64,000 nucleotides of DNA from Thalassobius sp002708925 (GCF_049803795.1 NZ_JBNAGJ010000001.1:1-64000), one strand, 5' to 3'. Shown: positions 1 through 14,744, counted from the stretch's first letter. Made by a program: numbers and translations. The notes: generated by a model from the letters alone, not told the origin.

Positions 1-8
1 GCCATAGA

Positions 9-1184
<1,176 letters not shown>

Positions 1185-1271
1185 GGGTGGCTTTGCGCAA
1201 GCAAAACGCCCGTTAGCGACAGGCGATTTCCCAACGGAAACCCCGCCGAAAGCCGACCGATAAAAACCAAC

Positions 1272-1300
1272 AAAGGGCCGCTCAACAAAGCGGCCCTTTT
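1272..1300 (+). terminator. Rho-independent terminator after tuf copy 1
   Basis: A perfect 10-bp stem (1272-1281 with 1290-1299, AAAGGGCCGC arm) with an 8-nt loop ends in a short T run. It is duplicated exactly at 21231-21259. Confidence 0.9.
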
Positions 1301-1371
1301 GCTGTGAGTGGTTGATGGTCGGCCGCGTCCGTGCTTGTCTGGGTGGACCTCAGAAACCCCGGAGCCATTTC

Positions 1372-2358
1372 ATGACAGAGCCTTTCGTCACCTATGCCTA
1401 TGCCCTGGATGGCACCGAGGCGGGCCAGCCTCTGGCCGGCGCGGCTTTGTTGCAGGCCCTGCGTGCCGATGCGCCGGCCTGGGCGCATCTGGATGGCAAG
1501 GATCCGGCGGCGAACGGCTGGATCTCGGCGCAGCTGGATTATCTGGATCCACAGGCGATTGAGGCGCTCTTGGATGTGGACACGCGCCCGCGCCTGACGG
1601 TGCTGGGCAGCGGTATGATCCTGATTCTGCGCGGCATGAACTTTAACGCGGGCGAAGACCCCGAGGACATGGTCTCGGTTCGGATGTGGATTGATCCGCA
1701 TCGGATTGTCACGATTTCGCGCAAACGGGTCTGGGCGATTGAACGGATGCACGAGGCTCTGGCTGCGGGGCGGGGCCCCAGCGATGCGGGCAGTTTTCTG
1801 GTAAATCTGATCGAAGACATCACCACCAATATCGCAAAATTCCAATCGGGCCTGGACCAGAAAGCCGAGGAACTGGAGCATAAGGTCATATCAGAAGGGA
1901 CCGAACGGTTGCGCCGTCAGGTGGTGGACATGCGTTTGCAGATCATCGCGGCGCGGCGCTACATGGGGCCGCAAAGGGATGCTTTGGCTGAGATCGGCAG
2001 GGCGAAGCTGGAGCTTCTGGATCAGACCACCCGGCGCGAGATCGAAGAAGAGCACCTGAAAATGACCCGAGTGGTCGAGGACATGGACGAGTTGCGCGAA
2101 CAGGCCTCGGTTCTGCGCGAGGAACTGTCGGGGCAATTGTCGGACCGCCTGAACCGCAACATGTTCATGCTGTCGATTCTGTCGGCGATTTTCCTGCCGC
2201 TGGGGTTCCTGACCGGGCTGTTTGGCGTCAATGTGGGCGGTTTGCCGGGGCTCGAGCGCAGCGATGCCTTCCTGTGGCTGTGCGGCGCCATGGGCGGGCT
2301 GGTGTTCCTTCAGGTGCTTGCCCTGTGGCACATGCGCTGGATCGGACGGGGCGGGTAG
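1372..2358 (+). CDS. zntB: ZntB/CorA-family zinc or divalent-cation transporter
   Basis: This is a 328-aa member of the CorA metal ion transporter family, best matched by the ZntB branch. It has a long soluble, partly coiled-coil N-terminal region and two C-terminal membrane helices. The signature at the end of the first helix reads GVNVGG (about residues 285-290), the GxN motif in the form seen in ZntB proteins. I chose the ATG at 1372 because GGAG lies 7 bases upstream; an ATG at 1312 would fall inside the tuf repeat junction. CorA-type proteins work as inner-membrane pentamers. Zn versus Mg specificity is inferred from the family. Confidence 0.85.
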   Translation: MTEPFVTYAYALDGTEAGQPLAGAALLQALRADAPAWAHLDGKDPAANGWISAQLDYLDPQAIEALLDVDTRPRLTVLGSGMILILRGMNFNAGEDPEDMVSVRMWIDPHRIVTISRKRVWAIERMHEALAAGRGPSDAGSFLVNLIEDITTNIAKFQSGLDQKAEELEHKVISEGTERLRRQVVDMRLQIIAARRYMGPQRDALAEIGRAKLELLDQTTRREIEEEHLKMTRVVEDMDELREQASVLREELSGQLSDRLNRNMFMLSILSAIFLPLGFLTGLFGVNVGGLPGLERSDAFLWLCGAMGGLVFLQVLALWHMRWIGRGG

Positions 2359-2388
2359 CTGTTTCGTGATTTTTTGTGCGAATCTGTC

Positions 2389-2417
2389 TTGCACATTTGG
2401 GCTGGGTCCACTAATCC
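2389..2417 (+). promoter_or_regulatory. Probable promoter of tRNA-Trp
   Basis: A -35 TTGCAC and a -10 TAATCC are separated by 17 bp and end 14 bp before the mature tRNA-Trp. Assigned by consensus and position only. Confidence 0.5.
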
Positions 2418-2431
2418 GACACCCGGCCTGA

Positions 2432-2507
2432 AGGGGTATAGCTCAGCTGGTAGAGCGACGGTCTCCAAAACCGTAGGTCCCGGGTTCGAACCCTGGTGCC
2501 CCTGCCA
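2432..2507 (+). tRNA. tRNA-Trp (anticodon CCA)
   Basis: The 76-nt cloverleaf can be folded by eye. The acceptor arm is 2432-2438 with 2497-2503, and the T-arm contains GGTTCGAACC. The anticodon CCA is at 2465-2467, and the terminal CCA (2505-2507) is encoded. It lies directly upstream of secE-nusG, a common arrangement in proteobacteria. Confidence 0.97.
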
Positions 2508-2609
2508 TTTCTCTGGAATAGATTAAATCCGTACCGCTGCGGGGCTTGTGTTTCGCGCGCCCCAGGCAGCAGGCTGGCGGTAATCTGAGCGGGGCGCGGC
2601 AGGCTGCTC

Positions 2610-2638
2610 TTGAAATCCTATGCCGGGCCGCGTATGTG
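2610..2638 (+). promoter_or_regulatory. Probable promoter of secE-nusG
   Basis: A -35 TTGAAA and a -10 TATGTG are separated by exactly 17 bp. Transcription would begin near 2645, about 28 nt before the secE ATG. Confidence 0.55.
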
Positions 2639-2672
2639 ACCCGCAATCCGTACAGAGAAGAATGTGATCCCC

Positions 2673-2870
2673 ATGGCACGTACAAATCCGCTTCAATTCG
2701 TTCAGCAGGTCCGCACCGAGGTGGGCAAGGTGACCTGGCCGACCCGCCGCGAAGTCCTGCTGACCACGGTCATGGTCTTCCTGATGGCGACGCTGACCGC
2801 GATTTTCTTTGCGCTGGTTGATCTGCTGATCCGCGGCGGTCTGCGCGGGTTGCTTTCGTTCTTTGGCTAA
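2673..2870 (+). CDS. secE: Preprotein translocase subunit SecE
   Basis: SecE is the small essential subunit that clamps SecY in the SecYEG channel. The 65-aa product is the short single-span form. It has an amphipathic N-terminal helix, the conserved VTWPTRREV segment at about residues 20-28, and one membrane helix at about 29-53. The ATG at 2673 is preferred to an in-frame GTG at 2664 because the purine-rich site at 2654-2660 is well spaced only for the ATG. It forms the usual pair with nusG. Confidence 0.95.
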   Translation: MARTNPLQFVQQVRTEVGKVTWPTRREVLLTTVMVFLMATLTAIFFALVDLLIRGGLRGLLSFFG

Positions 2871-2943
2871 GGGGCGAATTTTACCCTGTAAGGGTTGATT
2901 ATTTCGGCTTTTGGGGGTAGGTGACAGGCCTGATCCGATCCAT

Positions 2944-2977
2944 GGCGTGCGGCGATTCGTGTTGCACGCCGATTTTT
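2944..2977 (+). terminator. Terminator-like hairpin between secE and nusG
   Basis: A 7-bp GC-rich stem (GGCGTGC at 2944-2950 with GCACGCC at 2964-2970) is followed by G, A and six Ts. It could attenuate transcription from secE into nusG or separate the two genes. The loop is long (13 nt), so strength is uncertain. Confidence 0.5.
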
Positions 2978-3059
2978 TGTTTCGGAGAGGGCGGCCTAAT
3001 GGCTGCAATTAAAGAATATTTTGGCCTTCGGGCCGCGGGATGCAAGGACTGAGGTCAGT

Positions 3060-3593
3060 ATGGCGAAGCGTTGGTATTCGGTGAGCGTGCTCTCGAATTT
3101 CGAGAAAAAGATCGCCGAGCAGATCAAGACGGCTGTGGTCGAGAATGGTCTGGAAGATCAGATCGAAGAAGTTCTGGTGCCCACCGAAGAAGTGATCGAA
3201 GTGCGCCGCGGTAAGAAAATCACGACCGAGCGCCGCTTCATGCCCGGCTATGTGCTGGTGCGCATGGAAATGTCGGATCAGGGCTATCACCTGATCAGCT
3301 CGATCAACCGCGTCACCGGGTTTCTGGGGCCGCAGGGCCGTCCGATGCCGATGCGCGATGCCGAGGTGAACGCGATCCTGAACCGTGTCGAGGAAGGTGT
3401 CGAAGCGCCGCGCACCCTGATCCACTTCGAAGTGGGTGAGAAGGTCAAGGTCAACGACGGCCCGTTCGAAGATTTCGACGGCATGATCGAAGAAGTAGAC
3501 GACGAGAACCAGCGCCTGAAGGTGTCGGTCTCGATCTTTGGCCGGGAAACCCCGGTCGAGCTGGAATTCACTCAGGTTACCAAGCAAGCCTGA
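3060..3593 (+). CDS. nusG: Transcription termination/antitermination protein NusG
   Basis: NusG binds the RNA polymerase clamp, suppresses pausing, and couples polymerase to Rho or to ribosomal S10. The 177-aa product has the N-terminal NGN domain, beginning RWYSV after MAK, and a C-terminal KOW domain starting near VGEKVKVNDGPFEDFDG. An in-frame upstream start at 3021 would add a non-conserved extension, so the ATG at 3060 is used. rplK follows after about 100 bp. Confidence 0.97.
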   Translation: MAKRWYSVSVLSNFEKKIAEQIKTAVVENGLEDQIEEVLVPTEEVIEVRRGKKITTERRFMPGYVLVRMEMSDQGYHLISSINRVTGFLGPQGRPMPMRDAEVNAILNRVEEGVEAPRTLIHFEVGEKVKVNDGPFEDFDGMIEEVDDENQRLKVSVSIFGRETPVELEFTQVTKQA

Positions 3594-3695
3594 GCCTGAA
3601 CCGTGGGAGGCTCCGGGCGCGCGCGTCAGGGCCGGACCACACAACTGAGAGCCTGCGGAACGCGTTCCAAGGGCGTTGGAAAAAGGAGAGGCCAA

Positions 3696-4145
3696 ATGGC
3701 CAAGAAACTGGTTGGTACGCTGAAGCTGCAGATCCCTGCAGGCCAAGCAAACCCCTCGCCGCCCGTGGGCCCCGCCCTGGGTCAGCGCGGCATCAACATC
3801 ATGGAATTCTGCAAGGCGTTCAACGCCAAGACGCAGGAAATGGAAAACGGCGCTCCGTGCCCGACCATCATCAACTACTATCAGGACAAGTCCTTCACCA
3901 TGGACATCAAGACGCCCCCCGCGTCTTACTACCTGAAGAAAGCTGCCGGTCTGAAGCCCGTCGGTAAGCGGAACCGTCCCAAGGGCGCTGAAAACCCCGG
4001 TCGTGAAGTGGTCGCCACCGTGACCGCCGCTCAGGTCAAGGAAATCGCCGAGGCGAAAATGAAAGACCTGAACGCCAACGACGTCGAAGGCGCAATGCAG
4101 ATCATCCTGGGCTCGGCCCGGTCCATGGGCATCGAGGTGAAGTAA
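3696..4145 (+). CDS. rplK: 50S ribosomal protein L11
   Basis: L11 forms the base of the GTPase-associated stalk on 23S rRNA and is needed for RelA activation. The 149-aa product carries the conserved N-terminal stretch GQANPSPPVGPALGQRGINI and the rRNA-binding C-terminal domain. AAGGAGAG at 3684-3690 fixes the ATG at 3696. rplA begins one base after its stop codon. Confidence 0.98.
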   Translation: MAKKLVGTLKLQIPAGQANPSPPVGPALGQRGINIMEFCKAFNAKTQEMENGAPCPTIINYYQDKSFTMDIKTPPASYYLKKAAGLKPVGKRNRPKGAENPGREVVATVTAAQVKEIAEAKMKDLNANDVEGAMQIILGSARSMGIEVK

Positions 4146-4146
4146 G

Positions 4147-4845
4147 ATGGCAAAAGTCGGAAAACGCACCGCTGCTGCTCGTGAAGCATTCGCTGGTAAG
4201 GGCGATGTCTCGGTCGAGGATGCCGTCGCACTGGTCAAGGCAAACGCCACCGCCAAGTTCGACGAAACCGTTGAAATCGCAATGAACCTGGGTGTTGATC
4301 CCCGCCACGCTGACCAGATGGTCCGCGGTGTGGTGTCGCTGCCCAACGGCACCGGCAAAACCGTCCGCGTCGCTGTGTTCGCACGTGGCCCCAAAGCCGA
4401 AGAAGCGCAGGCCGCAGGCGCGGACATCGTGGGCGCCGAAGACCTGATGGAAACCATCCAGGGCGGCACCATTGAATTCGATCGCTGCATCGCGACCCCG
4501 GACATGATGCCCGTCGTTGGCCGTCTGGGTAAGATCCTGGGCCCGCGCAACCTGATGCCGAACCCCAAGGTCGGCACCGTGACCATGGACGTGAAAGCAG
4601 CCGTTGAAGCCGCCAAAGGCGGTGAGGTGCAGTTCAAGGCCGAAAAAGCCGGTGTCGTGCACGCTGGCGTCGGCAAGGCCTCGTTCGACGAAGGCAAGCT
4701 GGTCGAAAATATCAAGGCTTTCGTTGGCGCTGTTGCCAAGGCCAAGCCGGCAGGTGCCAAGGGTGCCTACATGAAGAAAGTCGCGATCTCCTCGACCATG
4801 GGTCCGGGTGTGTCGATCGACCTGGGCAGCGTGACTGCCGAATAA
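4147..4845 (+). CDS. rplA: 50S ribosomal protein L1
   Basis: The 232-aa product is full length. L1 forms the mobile stalk near the E site and in many bacteria represses its own rplK-rplA mRNA. The family core is visible around GRLGKILGPRNLMPNPK. The gene starts 1 nt after rplK, so the two are translationally coupled; GAGGTG inside the end of rplK can serve as ribosome binding site. Confidence 0.98.
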   Translation: MAKVGKRTAAAREAFAGKGDVSVEDAVALVKANATAKFDETVEIAMNLGVDPRHADQMVRGVVSLPNGTGKTVRVAVFARGPKAEEAQAAGADIVGAEDLMETIQGGTIEFDRCIATPDMMPVVGRLGKILGPRNLMPNPKVGTVTMDVKAAVEAAKGGEVQFKAEKAGVVHAGVGKASFDEGKLVENIKAFVGAVAKAKPAGAKGAYMKKVAISSTMGPGVSIDLGSVTAE

Positions 4846-5084
4846 GAATTTAGGCTGGGGAAACCCAACCTGAATGGCGGGGCTCAACAGCCCCGTCCTG
4901 TCCGAGACGGAGGGTTCAGGCATCTGCCCGAATAATTCCTTCCTGAGATGGGGAACGAGACGAATTAACCGTTGGGTATGACCCTCGGGTGATCTGGGCT
5001 CGGGACCCTGAAATTGGACCCGAAACGGTGGGGCAACTCACCAAAACTGAGCCGGGGGGCAACCCCCAAATTTGGAGTAATACT
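4846..5084 (+). promoter_or_regulatory. Long leader of rplJ-rplL, likely L10 autoregulatory region
   Basis: This 239-bp gap separates rplA from rplJ. It contains several GC-rich inverted repeats, for example GGGGCT (4879-4884) with AGCCCC (4889-4894), and G-rich/C-rich blocks just before the rplJ start (5053-5067). In proteobacteria the untranslated region before rplJ binds L10(L12) and represses translation. That role is inferred from position; I did not derive a full match to the known L10 leader fold. GGAG at 5074-5077 precedes the GTG start. Confidence 0.45.
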
Positions 5085-5603
5085 GTGGATAGAGCCCAAA
5101 AAGAGAAGGTGGTCGAGGAACTCGGCCAGATCTTTGACAGCTCTGGCGTTGTGGTCGTAGCCCACTACGCAGGTCTCACGGTTGCTGAGATGCAGGACCT
5201 GCGCGCACGCATGCGTGATGCGGGCGGTGCCGTACGTGTCGCCAAGAACAGGCTCGCCAAGATCGCCCTGGAAGGGAAACCCTGCGCAAGCATCGGTGAC
5301 CTGCTGACGGGCATGACCGTTCTGACCTATTCCGAGGATCCCGTGGCAGCAGCCAAGGTGGCCGAGGACTTCGCCAAGGATAACAAGAAGTTTGAAATTC
5401 TTGGTGGCGCAATGGGTGAGAACGCTCTGGACCGGGCCGGTGTCGAAGCCGTGTCGAAAATGCCTTCGCGCGAGGAGCTTATTGCCTCGATCGTTGGTTG
5501 CATCGGCGCACCCGCATCGAACATCGCCGGCGCCATTGGCGCACCTGCTTCGAACATCGCCTCCATTCTGTCTACCATCGAGGAAAAGGCAGAGGCGGCG
5601 TAA
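5085..5603 (+). CDS. rplJ: 50S ribosomal protein L10
   Basis: L10 anchors the L7/L12 dimers to the ribosome stalk base. The 172-aa product starts with GTG, giving the conserved opening MDRAQKEKVVEELGQIF. An upstream in-frame start at 4989 would lie in the leader and encode nothing conserved. The C-terminal helix that binds L12 dimers is present after a repeated GAPASNIA segment. Transcribed with rplL, 72 nt downstream. Confidence 0.96.
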   Translation: MDRAQKEKVVEELGQIFDSSGVVVVAHYAGLTVAEMQDLRARMRDAGGAVRVAKNRLAKIALEGKPCASIGDLLTGMTVLTYSEDPVAAAKVAEDFAKDNKKFEILGGAMGENALDRAGVEAVSKMPSREELIASIVGCIGAPASNIAGAIGAPASNIASILSTIEEKAEAA

Positions 5604-5675
5604 GCAACCTTATGATCTGCGTAGGGTCGAAAACCTTGCGTTGGAACACATACCTAATAACGGAAAGAGTCTAAA

Positions 5676-6053
5676 ATGGCTGATCTGAAAAAACTGGCAG
5701 AAGAGATCGTTGGTCTGACCCTGCTGGAAGCACAAGAACTGAAAACCATCCTGAAAGACGAGTACGGCATCGAGCCCGCCGCTGGCGGCGCTGTCATGGT
5801 CGCAGGTGCAGCTGACGCCGGTGGCGCAGCCGAAGAAGAGAAGACTGAATTCGACGTCGTCCTGCTGGAAGCTGGCGCATCGAAAATCAACGTCATCAAA
5901 GAAGTCCGCGGCATCACCGGCCTGGGCCTGAAAGAAGCAAAAGAGCTGGTCGAAGCCGGCGGCAAAGCCGTCAAAGAAGGCGTCGACAAAGCCGAAGCAG
6001 AAGAGATCAAAGGCAAGCTGGAAGCAGCTGGCGCCAAGGTCGAACTGAAGTAA
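5676..6053 (+). CDS. rplL: 50S ribosomal protein L7/L12
   Basis: The 125-aa product has the N-terminal dimerisation helix, an Ala/Gly-rich hinge at about residues 36-52, and the C-terminal factor-binding domain ending GAKVELK. L7/L12 is the multi-copy stalk protein that recruits EF-Tu, EF-G and IF2. A perfect hairpin follows before rpoB. Confidence 0.98.
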   Translation: MADLKKLAEEIVGLTLLEAQELKTILKDEYGIEPAAGGAVMVAGAADAGGAAEEEKTEFDVVLLEAGASKINVIKEVRGITGLGLKEAKELVEAGGKAVKEGVDKAEAEEIKGKLEAAGAKVELK

Positions 6054-6084
6054 TAAACGCCGGGGCGACCCGGATGTTTGTTCA

Positions 6085-6114
6085 GGCTGGGCCCGGAGTT
6101 TTCCGGGCCCAGCC
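6085..6114 (+). other. Perfect RNA hairpin between rplL and rpoB
   Basis: A 12-bp perfect GC-rich stem (6085-6096 with 6103-6114) closes a 6-nt loop. No T run follows, so it is not a standard terminator. In E. coli the same interval holds an attenuator and an RNase III site; a similar role here is inferred. Confidence 0.65.
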
Positions 6115-6293
6115 GTACCTGTCTTGGTAAGGGCTTTTGCACAAAGCCTTTTCCTGGGAGAGGTTCGAGGATCGGGAGGCTTCTGGTGGGACAGAGGCCG
6201 GGAATTGATCAGAACATCCCTGTTTCGATTGGGCGTGCCGCCGGGGCCCGACGGCTGGCGCGTTCAGGTGAGACACGAAAGGTGACATCGACC

Positions 6294-10430
<4,137 letters not shown>

Positions 10431-10481
10431 GGGCCCCGCGCCCATTCCCCCCACCCATCTGCAAGAATTTGAGGTATCAAA

Positions 10482-13400
10482 ATGAACCAGGAACTGACGA
10501 ACAACCCGTTCAACCCGCTGACCCCGCCCAAGGTCTTTGATGAAATCAAGGTCTCGCTGGCCTCGCCGGAACGTATCCTGTCGTGGTCCTACGGTGAGAT
10601 CAAGAAGCCGGAAACCATCAACTACCGCACGTTCAAGCCTGAGCGTGACGGCCTGTTCTGCGCGCGTATCTTTGGCCCGATCAAGGATTACGAATGTCTG
10701 TGCGGCAAATATAAGCGCATGAAATATCGCGGCGTTGTCTGCGAAAAATGCGGTGTCGAGGTGACTCTGCAAAAGGTCCGCCGTGAACGCATGGGCCATA
10801 TCGAACTGGCCGCGCCCGTCGCGCATATCTGGTTCCTGAAATCGCTGCCCAGCCGCATCGGCCTGATGCTGGACATGACGCTGCGGGATCTGGAACGGGT
10901 TCTGTACTTTGAAAACTACGTTGTTATCGAGCCGGGTCTGACCGACCTGCAATACGGCCAGATGATGACCGAAGAAGAGTATATGGACGCGCAGGATGCC
11001 TATGGCATGGACGCGTTCACCGCCAATATCGGCGCCGAGGCGATCCGTGACATGCTGTCCCAGATCGACCTGGAAGCCGAAGCCGAACAGCTGCGCGCCG
11101 ATCTGGCCGAAGCCACTGGCGAGCTGAAGCCCAAGAAGATCATCAAGCGCCTTAAGGTCGTGGAATCCTTCCTGGAATCGGGCAACCGCCCCGAATGGAT
11201 GGTCCTGACCGTGATCCCCGTGATCCCGCCGGAACTGCGCCCGCTGGTGCCTCTGGACGGTGGCCGCTTCGCGACCTCGGATCTGAACGATCTGTACCGC
11301 CGCGTGATCAACCGGAACAACCGTCTGAAGCGTCTGATTGAACTGCGTGCGCCCGATATCATCGTGCGTAACGAAAAGCGGATGCTGCAGGAATCGGTTG
11401 ATGCTCTGTTCGACAACGGCCGCCGTGGCCGCGTGATCACCGGCGCCAACAAGCGCCCGTTGAAATCGCTGTCGGACATGCTGAAAGGTAAGCAGGGTCG
11501 CTTCCGTCAGAACCTTTTGGGGAAACGCGTCGACTTCTCGGGCCGTTCGGTGATTGTGACCGGCCCCGAGCTGAAGTTGCACCAATGTGGTCTGCCGAAA
11601 AAGATGGCGCTGGAGCTGTTCAAGCCCTTCATCTACTCGCGACTGGAGGCCAAGGGTCTGTCCAGCACCGTGAAACAGGCGAAGAAACTGGTGGAAAAGG
11701 AACGCCCCGAGGTCTGGGACATTCTGGACGAGGTGATCCGCGAACACCCCGTGATGTTGAACCGTGCCCCCACGCTGCACCGTCTGGGCATTCAGGCGTT
11801 CGAACCCACGCTGATCGAAGGGAAGGCCATCCAGCTGCACCCGCTGGTCTGCTCGGCGTTCAACGCGGACTTTGACGGTGACCAGATGGCCGTGCACGTC
11901 CCGCTGAGCCTGGAGGCCCAGTTGGAAGCGCGTGTTCTGATGATGTCCACCAACAACGTGCTGTCGCCGGCCAACGGTGCGCCGATTATCGTGCCGTCGC
12001 AGGATATGATTCTGGGTCTGTACTATACGACCATCGAACGCGAAGGCATGAAGGGCGAGGGCATGACCTTCGGCTCGATCGAAGAGGTGCAATACGCGCT
12101 GGATACCGGCGTTGTTCACCTGCACTCGAAAATCACCGCGCGGGTTCCTCAGATCGACGAGGAAGGCAACGAGGTGATGAAACGCTTCGAAACCACGCCT
12201 GGCCGTGTCCGTCTGGGCGCGCTGCTGCCGCAGAACGCCAAGGCGCCGTTCGATCTGGTGAACACGCTGCTGCGTAAGAAAGACGTGCAGAAAGTGATCG
12301 ACACCGTGTACCGCTACTGCGGTCAGAAAGAGTCGGTTATTTTCTGTGATCAGATCATGTCGATGGGCTTCAAAGAGGCGTTCAAGGCCGGGATTTCCTT
12401 CGGTAAGGACGACATGGTGATCCCCGATGACAAATGGTCGATCGTGGATGAAACGCGCGATCAGGTGAAGGACTTTGAACAGCAGTACATGGACGGCCTG
12501 ATCACTCAGGGCGAAAAGTACAACAAGGTCGTCGATGCCTGGTCGAAGTGTAACGACAAGGTCACCGATGCGATGATGGGCACCATCTCGGCTGAAAAGC
12601 GCGACGAGAGCGGCGCGGTCATGGAGCCGAACTCGGTTTACATGATGGCCCACTCGGGTGCGCGTGGCTCGGTTACGCAGATGAAACAGCTGGGCGGGAT
12701 GCGCGGCCTGATGGCCAAGCCGAACGGCGACATCATCGAGACCCCGATCATCTCGAACTTTAAAGAAGGCCTGACCGTGCTTGAGTACTTCAACTCGACC
12801 CACGGTGCACGTAAAGGTCTGTCGGATACGGCGCTTAAGACGGCGAACTCGGGTTACCTGACCCGTCGTCTGGTGGACGTTGCGCAGGATTGTATCGTGC
12901 GCGAGGTCGATTGCGGCACCGAGCGTTCGATCACCGCCGAGGCTGCGGTGAACGATGGTGAGGTTGTCGCCTCGCTGGGCGAACGTATCCTGGGCCGTGT
13001 GGCTGCCGATGACATCCTGCGCCCCGGTACCGAAGAGGTTCTGGTTGCCAAGGGCACTCTGATCGACGAACGCACTGCCGATGCCATCGAAGAGGCCGGA
13101 GTGCAGACCGCACGTATCCGCTCGCCTCTGACCTGTGAGGCCGAGGATGGCGTCTGCGCCAACTGCTACGGCCGTGACCTGGCGCGCGGCACCCGCGTAA
13201 ACGTGGGCGAGGCCGTGGGCATCATCGCGGCGCAGTCGATTGGTGAACCGGGCACGCAGCTGACGATGCGGACCTTCCACATCGGCGGCGTTGCGCAGGG
13301 TGGTCAGCAGTCCTTCCTGGAAGCCAGCCAAGAGGGTAAGATCGAGTTCGAAAACCCGCAGCTTCTGACCAACGCCAATGGCGAGGTTCTGGTGATTGGC

Positions 13401-14723
13401 CGGAACATGAAACTGAAGATCATGGGCGAAACCGGCGACGAACGCGCCAGCCACAAACTGGGCTACGGTACGAAACTGTTCGTCACCGACGGCCAGGACG
13501 TGGCCCGCGGCGACAAGCTGTTCGAATGGGATCCCTACACCCTGCCGATCATCGCCGAGAAGGACGCAACGGCGAAATACGTTGACCTGACCAGCGGTGT
13601 GGCCGTGCGCGATGAAACTGACGATGCCACCGGCATGACTCAGAAAATCGTGATCGACTGGCGCGCAGCTCCCAAAGGCAACGAGCTGAAGCCCGAGATC
13701 ATCCTGGTGGATGCCGACGGCGAGCCGGTGCGCAACGATGCCGGCAACCCGATCACCTATCCGATGTCTGTGGACGCGATCCTGTCGGTCGAAGACGGCC
13801 AGCAGGTCAAGGCCGGTGACGTTGTTGCGCGTATCCCGCGCGAAGGCGCCAAGACCAAGGACATTACGGGTGGTCTGCCGCGTGTGGCTGAACTGTTCGA
13901 GGCCCGCCGTCCGAAAGATCACGCGATCATCGCCGAACTGGATGGTTACGTGCGCTTTGGCCGCGACTACAAGAACAAGCGCCGTATCGCGATTGATCCT
14001 GTGGATGAAAGCCGCGAACCCGTCGAGTACATGGTGCCCAAGGGCAAGCACATCCCGGTGCAGGAAGGTGACTTCGTGCAGAAGGGCGATTACATCATGG
14101 ACGGTAACCCCGCGCCGCATGACATCCTGGCCATCATGGGTGTCGAGGCGCTGGCGAATTACATGATCGACGAAGTGCAGGACGTGTACCGACTGCAAGG
14201 TGTGAAGATCAACGACAAGCACGTCGAAGTGATCGTCCGCCAGATGCTGCAAAAATGGGAGATCTCGGACAGCGGCGACACCACGCTGCTGAAGGGCGAA
14301 CATGTCGATAAGGCCGAATTCGATGCTGCCAACCAGAAGGCTCTGGATAAAGGCGGGCGTCCGGCCCAGGGCGAGCCGATCCTGCTGGGGATCACCAAGG
14401 CCTCGTTGCAGACCCGTTCGTTCATCTCGGCGGCGTCGTTCCAGGAAACCACCCGCGTGCTGACCGAAGCCTCGGTTCAGGGCAAACGCGATAAGCTGGT
14501 CGGCCTGAAAGAGAACGTGATCGTGGGTCGTCTGATCCCGGCCGGGACCGGCGGTGCCACCATGCGTGTGCGCCAGATCGCCCAGTCGCGCGACAATGTC
14601 GTGATCGAAGCGCGCCGCGAAGAAGCCGAGGCCGCAGCTCAGCTGGCGGCGCCGGTGGATGACGTGGTTGGCGGCGATGAGTTCGACAACCTGGTTCAAA
14701 CCCCCGAAAGCCGCGACGAATAA
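10482..14723 (+). CDS. rpoC: DNA-directed RNA polymerase subunit beta'
   Basis: The 1413-aa product is full length. It has the N-terminal zinc ribbon (CLCGKYKRMKYRGVVCEKCG), the Mg-binding catalytic loop NADFDGDQM at residues 461-469, and the second zinc cluster ending CANCYG near residue 900. GAGG at 10471-10474 supports the ATG. It is 51 nt after rpoB and followed by a strong terminator, closing the secE-to-rpoC region. Confidence 0.98.
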   Translation: MNQELTNNPFNPLTPPKVFDEIKVSLASPERILSWSYGEIKKPETINYRTFKPERDGLFCARIFGPIKDYECLCGKYKRMKYRGVVCEKCGVEVTLQKVRRERMGHIELAAPVAHIWFLKSLPSRIGLMLDMTLRDLERVLYFENYVVIEPGLTDLQYGQMMTEEEYMDAQDAYGMDAFTANIGAEAIRDMLSQIDLEAEAEQLRADLAEATGELKPKKIIKRLKVVESFLESGNRPEWMVLTVIPVIPPELRPLVPLDGGRFATSDLNDLYRRVINRNNRLKRLIELRAPDIIVRNEKRMLQESVDALFDNGRRGRVITGANKRPLKSLSDMLKGKQGRFRQNLLGKRVDFSGRSVIVTGPELKLHQCGLPKKMALELFKPFIYSRLEAKGLSSTVKQAKKLVEKERPEVWDILDEVIREHPVMLNRAPTLHRLGIQAFEPTLIEGKAIQLHPLVCSAFNADFDGDQMAVHVPLSLEAQLEARVLMMSTNNVLSPANGAPIIVPSQDMILGLYYTTIEREGMKGEGMTFGSIEEVQYALDTGVVHLHSKITARVPQIDEEGNEVMKRFETTPGRVRLGALLPQNAKAPFDLVNTLLRKKDVQKVIDTVYRYCGQKESVIFCDQIMSMGFKEAFKAGISFGKDDMVIPDDKWSIVDETRDQVKDFEQQYMDGLITQGEKYNKVVDAWSKCNDKVTDAMMGTISAEKRDESGAVMEPNSVYMMAHSGARGSVTQMKQLGGMRGLMAKPNGDIIETPIISNFKEGLTVLEYFNSTHGARKGLSDTALKTANSGYLTRRLVDVAQDCIVREVDCGTERSITAEAAVNDGEVVASLGERILGRVAADDILRPGTEEVLVAKGTLIDERTADAIEEAGVQTARIRSPLTCEAEDGVCANCYGRDLARGTRVNVGEAVGIIAAQSIGEPGTQLTMRTFHIGGVAQGGQQSFLEASQEGKIEFENPQLLTNANGEVLVIGRNMKLKIMGETGDERASHKLGYGTKLFVTDGQDVARGDKLFEWDPYTLPIIAEKDATAKYVDLTSGVAVRDETDDATGMTQKIVIDWRAAPKGNELKPEIILVDADGEPVRNDAGNPITYPMSVDAILSVEDGQQVKAGDVVARIPREGAKTKDITGGLPRVAELFEARRPKDHAIIAELDGYVRFGRDYKNKRRIAIDPVDESREPVEYMVPKGKHIPVQEGDFVQKGDYIMDGNPAPHDILAIMGVEALANYMIDEVQDVYRLQGVKINDKHVEVIVRQMLQKWEISDSGDTTLLKGEHVDKAEFDAANQKALDKGGRPAQGEPILLGITKASLQTRSFISAASFQETTRVLTEASVQGKRDKLVGLKENVIVGRLIPAGTGGATMRVRQIAQSRDNVVIEARREEAEAAAQLAAPVDDVVGGDEFDNLVQTPESRDE

Positions 14724-14744
14724 TCCCGGCTGACAGAATTTCAG

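Noticed and set aside
3009..4760. A 583-codon minus-strand frame opposite nusG, rplK and rplA.
   Set aside because: Shadow of three conserved plus-strand genes with good ribosome binding sites.
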